This document shows, piece after piece, positions 27,736-35,300 of a stretch of DNA of 64,000 bases. The DNA is from Rubrivivax sp. (GTDB taxonomy: Bacteria; Pseudomonadota; Gammaproteobacteria; Burkholderiales; Burkholderiaceae_C). Under the pieces are notes generated by a model. The model saw only the letters and a program-made list of their open reading frames with translations, was not told the DNA's origin and searched no databases. Where the stretch lies: positions 1 through 64,000 of the forward strand of contig JALHMT010000010.1 of the NCBI GenBank assembly GCA_022843905.1, read 5' to 3'. How positions within the stretch are numbered: the stretch's first letter is position 1; each line of letters begins with the position of its first letter. Position numbers and translations under genes: made by a program.

Positions 27736-30654
27736 CTAGTCCTCGCCCAGGTCGTTAAGGATCGAGGACTTGATGCGGTAGCAGCGGGTCCGCCCGATGC
27801 CAGGAAGGCGGGCCGTGTAGGTGTATCGCTTGGTGCTCTCGCCCTTGTCCACCACCAGGTGCCCGCGGTCCCGCAGCAGCTTCAGCAGGGGAGCCGGGTC
27901 GTGCCCCTCGCACACTTGCTTCGTGAAGGCATCCGGCAGCACGAACCATTCCGTCTCGGCCGCATCGCCGGCCGCGTCCTTCATGGTCTTGCGAAAGCCG
28001 GCCCGCTGTTGCGTGTTGGGCCGGTGGGAGTCGTCGTTCTCGGCCCGCTCCCAATTGGCATATCGGTCCTCGCCGTGCTCTACGAAGTGGGTTCGTGCCT
28101 GCCGCAGCATCGACGCTTCTTCACCGCTCCCGAACCCGCCCGGCCGCAGCTTCACCATGCCGTGAAAACAGGCCACCGCGGCATCCGTGGCCCAGCCCTG
28201 CGCCCAGCCCGTGATGCCGTACTCCGTCGCCAGCTCGCCGGCCAGCGCCACCAGGGCGAAGCGGTCTGCGATGCGGCCCAACTGCCCGTCTGCATGGTCG
28301 GGCACATGCGCCAGGCGGAATGCCGCGATCCCGGCCCGTAGCCGCTCGCGCACCTCATCGAAGCCCGCGGCCACCCGCTCGATGAACGCCAGCCCTGCAT
28401 GCCCGTGCGTCAGCGCCGCTTGCGCCTCGATGTACTTCGACAGGTCGGCCCCGCCCTCGAACTCGTGATGCGTCTCGAACACCGTGCCCGTGAAGCCCTC
28501 GGGCTCCGCCGGGATCGAGGGCATGCGAACGCGCTGCCCCTCCATCGGTTGCATGCGGGCCTGCGCCATGTGGGCTTCTAGGGTCAGCTCGCCGGAGGAC
28601 AGGAACAGCACGGCCCATGCAGGGGTCGGCCTCAGGCCCCCCTTCTGCGCCGCGCGGTTCCGGCCGGTGCCATTGCCCAGGGTGTAGACCGCTTCGCCGA
28701 CGATCTTGGGATCACACTGCTTCAGCTCATCGAGGATCAACAGCGAGTCACTGTGCAACTGCGCCAGGAACTCCACCGCGTTATCCGTGCTGCGCCAGGA
28801 ACGCTTCATCTCCGGGCTACCCAAGACCGATGCCGCGGCATGGAGCATCGTTGACTTGCCTCGGCTCGATGGGCCCACGAAGTGAACCCCGCCACTCTGC
28901 AGCCCCGCCAGGCGCAGCAGCGGGCCCGCAAAGGCTGCAGACACCGCGAAGGCCAATCGACTGTTGCCCACGCACACCCGCCCGATGGTGTCGCGCCACT
29001 TCGCCGCGCTGCCGCGCTGCTTGAACGGGTGTTCGTTCGTGGCCTCAGGTGCCAGGATCACCCGTTCATCGGTCGCACCGAACACGCGGCCCGGCAGCAC
29101 GTACAGCCGGCCATGCCAGCCCGCCCGATCCACCAGCCGCGCGAAGGCATCGACGCGCCGACTCTGGATGTACTGCGCCAGCTTCTCGCGGGCGCCGCGG
29201 CTCTCGCCGATGCGTAGGCCCAGGTCGGCCAATGTCCGCCGGAACTCTGCGCCGTCACCTTGCAGCGCTGCGCCACCGATCACCCACTCTTTCGGCTGCC
29301 GCTCGGGGTCTTCGAACTGCACGAGGTAGCCCCACCCGGCCCCGTTGCGCATCCGCGTCCGCGCCGTGATGTGCAAGGGCGAACACACCAGCAGCGGAGC
29401 ACGCGGCCGGCCCTGCGGATCGAAGCCCCCGAACCAGACTCCGCGCTCATCGAGCGTGAAGGGGTCGTGCTCATCGGCGCCCGCTGCGAAGGCGCCCGCC
29501 AGGGCCGATTCCCGGGCCGCTGGCGCGTTTCCCGGGCCGGGCCGGGGCATGGGTAGCCCGGCGCCCGCTTCGCCGCGCTGGCGGGCCGCCTTCTCCGCGG
29601 CCGGCTTCGTCGCCCGTGCGCTCGCCTGCAGCTCGGCAATCGCGGCCTCGATGCGCTGGCGCACCACCTCAGGGCCGGCGTGCCGGCTCGCATCGTTCCA
29701 GTCGGAACCATCGTAGGGCAGCTCGTCCGGCTCGGGCCACACCGCAGCGCCGTTCACCGCTGCCGCGGCCTTCTCTGCTGCCTCCCGTCCAGGGTTGCGG
29801 CCGGTCGCGGCTTCGGTGGGCCTGTCGTTGTCCGCCAGCATCAGCAGCAGCGCGGACGGGTACAGCCGGCGCAGCTCGCGGGCCACGGCGGGCAGGTTGG
29901 GAGCATCGAAGGCCACGCAAACGGGCCGGCCCGTGGCTTCGTGCCCGCTGGCGCATGTAGCGAAGCCCTCCCCGATCAGCAGCACATCGGCGCCCGCCGC
30001 GTCCCCGATCAGGTGGAACAGGCCTGCCTTCCGCGCACCGCGGCCGGCGGCATAGAGCTTGTCCGGGCCGGGATCGCCGGTGCGCGGATCGGGCAGGCGC
30101 TCGGGGTGAATGTCCTGCACGTTCCACAGCTCGCCGGCACCATCGCGCATCGGCACACGAAGCACGCCACCGGGTGCGAACCGCGCACCGTGCGAGGCCT
30201 TCAGTCCCTTGCGTGCCAGGTAGGGGGAAGTGCCCTCGGGCCTCGCAGCTTCCCACAGCTCGCGGGCTCGCTCGGCCCGCTCGCGCTGTGTCCGCTCGAT
30301 GCGCTGCCGCTCATCGTCGGCCCTGCGCTGGCGGGCCTCGCGCTCGGCCTTGAGCTTCGCCGCGTCCATCGCCGGGGCCGGCCCCGCATCGGGCCGCCAT
30401 CCTGCGGCCTTCGCCATGTGCACCAGGGTCCCGATGCTCACGCCCCCGCTAGCCTTGACGCTGCGCCAGGTGCTGCGCGTGTCGGCCAGCCGGTACTTCT
30501 CGCTTCGCTGCGACCATGCATCAAAGCACTCGAACGCGGCCTCTCCGAATTCGGACTTGAGGGCCATCGCCACCGATGCCCACTCGGCCCGGGGCATGTC
30601 GGGCGACAGATGCGCCAGCATGCCGCGGGCCGTCTCCAGGGTCAGCGGCGGCAT
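27736..30654 (-). CDS. Primase/helicase replicase: PriCT_2, Toprim, DUF927
   Basis: A 972-residue replication protein of the kind found in P4-like satellites and integrated plasmids. In order: a PriCT_2 domain (residues ~5-75, LSPDMPRAEWASVAMALKSE), a charged linker, and a Toprim-type primase core (~165-330; VLLIGEGFATCASGHEATG, then LLLMLADNDRP). A DUF927 helicase-like ATPase follows (~390-700) with Walker A FVGPSSRGKSTML near residue 600 and LLILDELKQCD as Walker B. It probably primes and unwinds element DNA for autonomous replication. Start MPPLTLETAR at 30654 overlaps the preceding stop as TGATG. The frame extends 32 codons further but only as antisense-like sequence. Confidence 0.9.
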   Translation of the reverse strand: MPPLTLETARGMLAHLSPDMPRAEWASVAMALKSEFGEAAFECFDAWSQRSEKYRLADTRSTWRSVKASGGVSIGTLVHMAKAAGWRPDAGPAPAMDAAKLKAEREARQRRADDERQRIERTQRERAERARELWEAARPEGTSPYLARKGLKASHGARFAPGGVLRVPMRDGAGELWNVQDIHPERLPDPRTGDPGPDKLYAAGRGARKAGLFHLIGDAAGADVLLIGEGFATCASGHEATGRPVCVAFDAPNLPAVARELRRLYPSALLLMLADNDRPTEAATGRNPGREAAEKAAAAVNGAAVWPEPDELPYDGSDWNDASRHAGPEVVRQRIEAAIAELQASARATKPAAEKAARQRGEAGAGLPMPRPGPGNAPAARESALAGAFAAGADEHDPFTLDERGVWFGGFDPQGRPRAPLLVCSPLHITARTRMRNGAGWGYLVQFEDPERQPKEWVIGGAALQGDGAEFRRTLADLGLRIGESRGAREKLAQYIQSRRVDAFARLVDRAGWHGRLYVLPGRVFGATDERVILAPEATNEHPFKQRGSAAKWRDTIGRVCVGNSRLAFAVSAAFAGPLLRLAGLQSGGVHFVGPSSRGKSTMLHAAASVLGSPEMKRSWRSTDNAVEFLAQLHSDSLLILDELKQCDPKIVGEAVYTLGNGTGRNRAAQKGGLRPTPAWAVLFLSSGELTLEAHMAQARMQPMEGQRVRMPSIPAEPEGFTGTVFETHHEFEGGADLSKYIEAQAALTHGHAGLAFIERVAAGFDEVRERLRAGIAAFRLAHVPDHADGQLGRIADRFALVALAGELATEYGITGWAQGWATDAAVACFHGMVKLRPGGFGSGEEASMLRQARTHFVEHGEDRYANWERAENDDSHRPNTQQRAGFRKTMKDAAGDAAETEWFVLPDAFTKQVCEGHDPAPLLKLLRDRGHLVVDKGESTKRYTYTARLPGIGRTRCYRIKSSILNDLGED

Positions 30655-31007
30655 CAGGTGCGGGCTCCGTGGTCGAGGTCGGCCCGTGGCTCGAACAAGT
30701 CCCCTTGCGGATGCCCGCCGGCCAACGCGTAGAACGCAGCTCGGCGCCATGCCCCCCGCTTCGTGCGTACCTTGCCCTTCGTGCGCTCGATGGGCCAGCC
30801 GAGGGCGATCAGCTCACAAACCCGCTTGGTGACGCTGGGCACGTCGCACAGCGCGGCCAGCTCGGGGCAGCTCATGCGTCCTCGCGCCTTCAACGCCGCG
30901 ACGATGCGGGCATGTTGGGCGTGTATGTCGTCATTCCCTGTCGGCGTGGAACCTGCCGCGGTCGCGGCCCGCGGCATCGGTGCCGTGATGTTCTGTGGGG
31001 TGCTCAT
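30654..31007 (-). CDS. Winged-helix DNA-binding protein of the element
   Basis: A 117-residue protein with a low-complexity N-terminus and a C-terminal winged-helix-like domain. The segment HARIVAALKARGRMSCPELAAL resembles an HTH, followed by VPSVTKRVCELIALGWPIER and a basic wing (GKVRTKRGAWRRAAF). It is probably a repressor or replication accessory factor. Both ends overlap neighbours: its stop and the replicase ATG form TGATG, and its ATG overlaps the previous stop as ATGA. Translation of the operon is thus coupled. The exact family is not recognised. Confidence 0.7.
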   Translation of the reverse strand: MSTPQNITAPMPRAATAAGSTPTGNDDIHAQHARIVAALKARGRMSCPELAALCDVPSVTKRVCELIALGWPIERTKGKVRTKRGAWRRAAFYALAGGHPQGDLFEPRADLDHGART

Positions 31008-31234
31008 CCGTTTGCCCCTCGCGCCAGGGCCAGCCGCAGCGCCATGAACAGCACGGCGCATGCGCTGTGCAACTGCGGGCCGGCGTGCAGGAACTGCATC
31101 ACCGCGGCAAGGTCCTCGGGGCTTGATGTGCCGGCCCCGATGCGCTCCAGCAAGGCCACCGCATAGCCCGCGCCTTCGTCGGGACCGTCTGCCCGGTGCG
31201 CCGCATCCGCGGCCGGGTCAGTGGCCCGGGACAT
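31004..31234 (-). CDS. Small hypothetical protein of the replicase operon
   Basis: A 76-residue Ala-rich acidic protein (YAVALLERIGAGTSSPEDLAA, then HSACAVLFMALRLALARG) of unknown function. It is probably all-helical. Its stop overlaps the downstream start as ATGA and its start overlaps the upstream gene by 17 bp, so it belongs to the AlpA-replicase operon. Confidence 0.6.
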   Translation of the reverse strand: MSRATDPAADAAHRADGPDEGAGYAVALLERIGAGTSSPEDLAAVMQFLHAGPQLHSACAVLFMALRLALARGANG

Positions 31235-31541
31235 GGCCGAAGCCCTCGGTCGAGAACGTGGCGCCGCTCACCAGGGAAACCGGTGTTCCCGCGGAGTCGA
31301 ACACATCGAGGATCAGCGACAGGCGGGCCCGAAGGAAGTACGTTTTGCCCTCGTGCTCGAACTGAGAAGGAATGCAGCCCTCCACCGTCGCGCGGGCGGA
31401 GTGCAGCAGCGCGGCCAGCTCGGGGGTTTCGTGGGCGTCCTTCAAGGCGGGAACGGGTGCGCGGCGCAGGTGTTCCGCCTCCTCGCGGATGGCCTCGTGC
31501 ACATCGGCCGGGCTCGGCCGGCGCTTGCGGCGGGCGCTCAT
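31218..31541 (-). CDS. Hypothetical protein of the replicase operon
   Basis: A 107-residue protein with a basic N-terminus (ARRKRRPSPADVHEAIREEA). The C-terminal half looks like a small beta-rich fold (FEHEGKTYFLRARLSLILDV, GTPVSLVSGATFSTEG). I do not recognise the family. The start codon shares a base with the AlpA stop (TGATG), which supports translation from this site. Operon position between AlpA and the winged-helix gene suggests an accessory or regulatory role. Confidence 0.65.
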   Translation of the reverse strand: MSARRKRRPSPADVHEAIREEAEHLRRAPVPALKDAHETPELAALLHSARATVEGCIPSQFEHEGKTYFLRARLSLILDVFDSAGTPVSLVSGATFSTEGFGHVPGH

Positions 31542-31777
31542 CAGCGGCCCCCGCGGGACTCGCGCACCCGCTCACGAACCCATGCATCGACTTCGCTCGC
31601 CAGCCACAGGGTCGAACGGCCGATCTTGATCGGCTGGGGCGCCCGCCGCTCGCGCACGAGGTCAAGCCACTGAGAACGGCCGATGCCGACTCGCTGCAGG
31701 GTCGAAGGAAGGCGGATCAGGGGGCCGGTTGGCTCAGGTGCCGGCCCGGCGGACGGTTGAGGATGATCGCTTGGCAT
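31541..31777 (-). CDS. AlpA-family transcriptional regulator
   Basis: A 78-residue protein of the AlpA/MerR-like excisionase type. It matches the core pattern IRLPSTLQRVGIGRSQWLDL, the P-x-P-I-K-I-G-R-S turn and LWLASEVDAWVRERV. AlpA proteins activate integrase expression or act as recombination directionality factors in P4-like elements. It is the first gene of the replicase operon. A near-perfect inverted repeat lies just before its start codon and could be its own operator. Confidence 0.88.
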   Translation of the reverse strand: MPSDHPQPSAGPAPEPTGPLIRLPSTLQRVGIGRSQWLDLVRERRAPQPIKIGRSTLWLASEVDAWVRERVRESRGGR

Positions 31778-31780
31778 GTC

Positions 31781-31803
31781 GCATCTCGGTGCAGTTGAGA
31801 TGC
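31781..31803 (-). promoter_or_regulatory. Inverted repeat at the AlpA start, putative operator
   Basis: GCATCTC (31781-31787) and GAGATGC (31797-31803) form a perfect 7-bp inverted repeat with a 9-nt spacer. It ends 3 bp before the AlpA ATG, covering the expected ribosome-binding site. Binding by a protein, or folding in the mRNA, would limit AlpA synthesis and with it the whole replicase operon. Confidence 0.5.
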
Positions 31804-31853
31804 AGCATGGTCGTCACCGCTCCCGGGAGAGTCACGGAAGGGCTCGAAGAAAC

Positions 31854-32876
31854 TCAGCGGGCAGCTTTTCCACGGCCTTCGGACATGAAGTCCTCTCTCG
31901 CCTTTCGCACTGTGTCAAGGTCGAATGCCGTCGAGGGCTCGCCCCATGGCCACCTCTTGGTAGGTCCCTTGTCATTGCCCGCCGTGACTTGGCACAAGGT
32001 CTGGAACTCTTCGTCCGTCAACCAAACGAGGGGGCCGGCTTGCGTCGGCTCCCAGCCGTTATCCAAGGCGATCTTTCGTAGCTCCGCGAAAAGCTGGCGC
32101 AGCTGGGCAGCCTCGCTCATCGCACTGCTACCCCTGCTCTTGCGGAGAGCCTCTGCCGAGAAGCCCAGCGTGGGGATCACCTCTGGATCACGGAGACGAA
32201 CGAGAGACCCATCAGGCCAGCGGGGCGGCGGATTCGGCTCGCACTGCAGCAACCCGGCGTTGTGGGCCACTCGAACAATGTCAGCGACTCGGGGCCGGCC
32301 GATGTAGAAGGACTGCGCCTCTCTCTCAAGCATCGCTGCTACAGCCGGCTCGGTGCCCCATCGACCGAAGCGGTGTGCAGTCTCCGTCAGCACCTCCAGC
32401 AAGTCATCGTTCCAGTAGGGAGCTTCGACTCTCAAGCCGTACTTGGTGCAAAGCGCATCCGTCTGGTGAATCGCGGCGCACAGGTCATCGACAGCAGTAT
32501 CGATCTGCCGTTGGAGGTCAAGCAATTGCCGTCGTGCCTCTCGAATCGCGGACACCTCCATCCGCTCTTCAGCGGCCCACCATGCGAACGCTTCGAGCAC
32601 CACGGCGCATAGTCGTCCGCCGTCGGTCTTGGTCAGATACCTAGTGCCCGGTGCGGTCATCGCGGCTGCAGTCAGGCGAGCCCAGGTCGGCGCTAGCTGC
32701 GGCCATGCTTGGATGACTCTCCCACGAATAGCTCGATAGGACAGTGGATGCTTTCGCCTGAGTCCGCCCAAAAAACTACGGACCCAGCGTAGCCAATGCG
32801 GCGCACCCTTCGGAAATGCCCGAAGGCCGGCCCGCATACGCCTTGCCATACACACCCCTTCGCGTGTGCCCTTCAT
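31854..32876 (-). CDS. Hypothetical protein of the element
   Basis: A 340-residue protein that I do not recognise; no signal peptide, TM helix or nucleotide-binding motif is seen. The first ~70 residues are strongly basic (MARRMRAGLRAFPKGAPHWL, then FLGGLRRKHPLSYRAIRGRV), suggesting nucleic acid contact. A long helical or coiled-coil stretch follows (IREARRQLLDLQRQIDTAVDDL, residues ~107-130). The middle contains WNDDLLEVLTETAHRFGRWG and a VADIVRVAHNAGLLQCEPN segment resembling a winged-helix recognition region. MARRM ten codons in is an alternative start. It lies between AlpA and the RadC-like gene on the same strand. Confidence 0.65.
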   Translation of the reverse strand: MKGTREGVCMARRMRAGLRAFPKGAPHWLRWVRSFLGGLRRKHPLSYRAIRGRVIQAWPQLAPTWARLTAAAMTAPGTRYLTKTDGGRLCAVVLEAFAWWAAEERMEVSAIREARRQLLDLQRQIDTAVDDLCAAIHQTDALCTKYGLRVEAPYWNDDLLEVLTETAHRFGRWGTEPAVAAMLEREAQSFYIGRPRVADIVRVAHNAGLLQCEPNPPPRWPDGSLVRLRDPEVIPTLGFSAEALRKSRGSSAMSEAAQLRQLFAELRKIALDNGWEPTQAGPLVWLTDEEFQTLCQVTAGNDKGPTKRWPWGEPSTAFDLDTVRKAREDFMSEGRGKAAR

Positions 32877-32880
32877 GAAA

Positions 32881-32938
32881 GGGCCGCACCAGCCGGGGAA
32901 GGGTCCCGGTCTTCGCCCCGTCGGGCTAGGTGCGGCCC
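32881..32938. terminator. Long hairpin after the RadC-like gene
   Basis: GGGCCGCACC (32881-32890) pairs perfectly with GGTGCGGCCC (32929-32938). AGCC and GGGG on the left also pair with GGCT and CCCC further in. The arm lies between the RadC stop and the next start. It may be a terminator, though the stem is longer than usual and there is no T-run. Confidence 0.5.
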
Positions 32939-32945
32939 GTCCGTT

Positions 32946-33416
32946 CTACACCATGCCGCGCTCGGCCAGCGACACGGCGGACAGGCGCCCGATGACGAGG
33001 TGATCGAGGACCCGCACCTCCACGAGGGCGAGGGCCTGCCTCAGGGTCGCGGTCAGCCGCTCATCGGCGCGGGAAGGGTCTGGGCTTCCGCTCGGATGGT
33101 TGTGCGCCAGGACCGCGGCCGCCGAATCGAGGGTCAGCGCATGCCGCTCCGCTACGCGCGGGTAGACCGCCGTTTGCGTCAGCGTCCCCTCGACCATCAC
33201 TCGGACCTTGATCACCGCGTGCTGCGCGTCGAGCAAATGGACCGCGAAGGCTTCTCGCTCGCGCTGGGCCGGTGGCCAGGAACTCACGCACCCGCCCGGG
33301 CGATCTATCACCGAACCGGGCCGGCGCAGCAGCTCATCGAGGATCGCGAGGGCCGCACCATATGGTCGCCGCCTGATAGGCCCGCAGCGGCCCGTGCAGG
33401 GCCCTTCCCGGGCCAT
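32946..33416 (-). CDS. RadC-like JAB/MPN-domain protein
   Basis: A 156-residue protein of the RadC family common on islands. It has the JAMM-type metal motif HNHPSG with SPDPSRADE after it, preceded by FAVHLLDAQHAVIKV and GTLTQTAVYPR, and followed by VRVLDHLVIG and SLAERGMV. The molecular role of RadC is unsettled; a DNA repair role was proposed and later disputed. Start MAREG at 33416 gives the usual length. The open frame continues to 33806 as low-complexity Arg/Pro sequence that is unlikely to be protein. The stretch just before the MPN core looks frame-disturbed. Confidence 0.8.
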   Translation of the reverse strand: MAREGPCTGRCGPIRRRPYGAALAILDELLRRPGSVIDRPGGCVSSWPPAQREREAFAVHLLDAQHAVIKVRVMVEGTLTQTAVYPRVAERHALTLDSAAAVLAHNHPSGSPDPSRADERLTATLRQALALVEVRVLDHLVIGRLSAVSLAERGMV

Positions 33417-33655
33417 CGCCACCCAGGTCGCCGCGGAGGTCATGGGCCGGTGTACGCCGCTGGGCGTCGCACTCCCGCTCCAGCTCCGCGGCCTTGCGCC
33501 GCCGTGCACTCGCCAGCGACACCGCCCCGGCTTGCGCCCGGCCGCCTCGGGTTGTGCACCGTAGGCCGGTCGAAGGTGGGGTGCTTCAGCACGTTGACGG
33601 AAGCGACGAACTCGGCCCCGTCGAGGTCGGGGCCCGGCTCGGGCTCTCGCACCAC
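33334..33655 (-). pseudogene. Possible frameshifted small gene
   Basis: Two minus-strand frames each look partly coding. One from a GTG at 33655 begins VREPEPGPDLDGAEFVASVN and continues LKHPTFDRPTVHNPRRPGA. A second frame reads SLASARRRKAAELEREC. Joining them needs one frameshift near 33530. It may be a decayed accessory gene upstream of the RadC-like gene. No family recognised. Confidence 0.25.
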
Positions 33656-33784
33656 CAGGGCGGGCCCACGGCCGGCGCCGCGCGGCCGATGGGGGTCGGG
33701 GCGCGGGCCACCTTCGCGCGGCCCGTGGGGGCTCGCATGTCAGGGAACAGGGCTCGGGGCTGCAGTAAGGTACGGGACGCAGAC
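33656..33784. other. Non-coding stretch before the cassette array
   Basis: No supported gene. It separates the RadC side of the element from the first recognisable attC remnant. Confidence 0.4.
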
Positions 33785-33875
33785 GGCGCATGGCCGCGGA
33801 GGGCATCCAGCCAAACGCGACAGGAGCGGCCAGTAACGACTGCCGTAGCGCGTCCGGTTGGGCGAAAAGTTAAGC
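33785..33875 (-). other. Truncated attC-like site of the last cassette
   Basis: The gene-proximal half (GTTAAGC box at 33869-33875, then GGAGCGGCCA, GACTGCCGTAGCG and GCATGGCCGCGG internally) aligns with the full attC sites at 34637 and 35828. The distal RYYYAAC-type end is not found. The cassette array appears to be broken here. Confidence 0.55.
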
Positions 33876-34625
33876 CCCGCTGCGGCCGGGTCTTTTGAGC
33901 CGTGCATTGCGACGCCTAGCTCGACGGAGAGAGATCTCGGCCGACAAGAGGCATGCAAACCCAATGGCGAGTGCGATCAGGCCGAAGTAGATGGAGTTCC
34001 CGAACATGGGGCGCTCACCACGTGCAGGCAACGACGCAACAATGAAGTAGGCTGAGATTCCAACGAAGACGAGTGCGGCGAAACCGAGCGCCAGGCCCGG
34101 GCGTGTGCTTTCGCGAAATAGCGTGACCGCCTTAACTCCGGTAATCCTTGCGTCCGGCCATATTATCTTTCCCATATCCTTTACCAGCAGCTTGATGGTA
34201 ATAGAGTCGGCTGGATTGATGAGCGCAGGCTTTAGGACTATTCCATCACTATACTGCTCAAGTTCTGCGGCAACGCCAGGCGGATCAGTTTCAAGCACAG
34301 CGGCCGTGAGAATCTGAGAACCTTGTTCTATTCTGAATGCAATTGGGCGCTCAAAGTCGCTGGCGAGAAGCGGCTGATTCCCAGAGTTCCAGACCTTGAT
34401 TGTGATGAGTGTCAGTGACTTGGCTTCCTCGCCCTCATAGAGGACTTGAACTTTTCCTGCCAACTCCTCGCGTACAGTCAGAAGGTGAGTCCACGAGATG
34501 ACATCGTACGTTACCGACCGTCGGCTGCGTTGCCAAGAATAGATGAGGAACGATGTCGCGAGCGCGGCGATTGCCAAGGCGACGCCGATTGCTTGCCATA
34601 ACGGATCCCTAAGTATTTCGAGCAT
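33870..34625 (-). CDS. Cassette gene: membrane protein with large soluble domain
   Basis: A 251-residue protein of unknown function. One N-terminal TM helix (IGVALAIAALATSFLIYSW) is followed by a beta-rich domain (residues ~35-165; TLITIKVWNSGNQPLLASDF resembles an immunoglobulin-like strand pair) and two C-terminal TM helices (ALGFAALVFVGISAYFIVAS and GLIALAIGFACLLSAEISL). A basic tail follows. Base composition is visibly less GC-rich than the chromosome. The stop codon lies inside an attC-type box (GCTTAAC) and the start is 12 bp from another, the usual layout of an integron gene cassette. Confidence 0.75.
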   Translation of the reverse strand: MLEILRDPLWQAIGVALAIAALATSFLIYSWQRSRRSVTYDVISWTHLLTVREELAGKVQVLYEGEEAKSLTLITIKVWNSGNQPLLASDFERPIAFRIEQGSQILTAAVLETDPPGVAAELEQYSDGIVLKPALINPADSITIKLLVKDMGKIIWPDARITGVKAVTLFRESTRPGLALGFAALVFVGISAYFIVASLPARGERPMFGNSIYFGLIALAIGFACLLSAEISLRRARRRNARLKRPGRSGA

Positions 34626-34636
34626 AGCGTTGCGGG

Positions 34637-34765
34637 GCCTAATGATCGAGCGAAGCTGCCCGCGGAGGCAGGCGGCGCTTTGCCGCGGAAGGCAAGATGC
34701 CGCGGGTGCCTGAAGCGGCCACGCGACGGCTGCCGTAGCGGGCCAGCATATGCGAGTAGTTACGC
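34637..34765 (-). other. attC-like recombination site of the coiled-coil cassette
   Basis: A 129-bp imperfect palindrome ending in GCCTAAT (34637-34643) and GTTACGC (34759-34765) on the plus strand. By hand alignment it is about 80% identical to the 129-bp site at 35828-35956, although the genes between them are unrelated. The stop codon of the gene at 34760 lies within its outer box. Confidence 0.75.
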
Positions 34766-35152
34766 CACACCGCGGAAAAGCGATTCAATTTCTTGCTCTC
34801 GCTTTTTTAGGTCTCGTTTCATCGAGGCCAGCAACTCAAGAAGCTTCCCCCGCTTATCCTTATCGTCCGTGATTTTCTGTGAAAAGTACGAATCGAATGA
34901 AGATCGAACGTCCTCTGGCATCAGAACGATGAAATCGGCGATTACTCGTACCGGCAGGTAATCTTCGTTGGCATTCTCTTCGAGTACTTCGATGGCCTTC
35001 TCGTATATAGAGCTCATCCGATCACGCTCTGCTTTGAGATGACTTACCAAGGCCTCAAGCCTCCATCTCTTCTCACTGTATCGAAGGGTGATTAGCGGCG
35101 CTATCCATCCGAGGAATCCTCCAACTAGCACCCCGAGAAGTGTGTCATTCAT
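34760..35152 (-). CDS. Cassette gene: membrane-anchored coiled-coil protein
   Basis: A 130-residue protein of unknown function. A TM helix at the N-terminus (TLLGVLVGGFLGWIAPLITL, residues 4-23) is followed by a cytosolic, highly charged helical region (LEALVSHLKAERDRMSSIYE and RGKLLELLASMKRDLKKREQ) that probably forms a coiled coil. Lower GC than the chromosome. Its start is 36 bp from one attC-like site and its stop lies inside another, so it fits the cassette layout. No catalytic motif is seen. Confidence 0.75.
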   Translation of the reverse strand: MNDTLLGVLVGGFLGWIAPLITLRYSEKRWRLEALVSHLKAERDRMSSIYEKAIEVLEENANEDYLPVRVIADFIVLMPEDVRSSFDSYFSQKITDDKDKRGKLLELLASMKRDLKKREQEIESLFRGVA

Positions 35153-35187
35153 GGCTTGGGCATCGAAGTGGAAGTGGTTTGTGTGGG

Positions 35188-35299
35188 GCCTAACGCAGAG
35201 TTAACTGGGCGACGACTTGAGGACGCCAGGCCCGGGCCGCGCGTACCTGCGGCACGGGCCTGGGGGCCTGCCGCGCTCCGATGGAACGAAGCGTTTGGC
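35188..35299 (-). other. attC-like recombination site, divergent type
   Basis: GCCTAAC (35188-35194) and GTTTGGC (35293-35299) bound a 112-bp region with an internal perfect 9-bp inverted repeat CCAGGCCCG/CGGGCCTGG. The outer boxes match the RYYYAAC/GTTRRRY rule with one mismatch. Sequence between the boxes differs from the other two sites, as is normal for attC. Confidence 0.7.
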
Positions 35300-35300
35300 G

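Noticed and set aside
33417..33806. N-terminal extension of the RadC-like protein
   Set aside because: The extra 130 residues are Arg/Pro-rich low-complexity sequence unlike any RadC, and the usual family length is reached from 33416.
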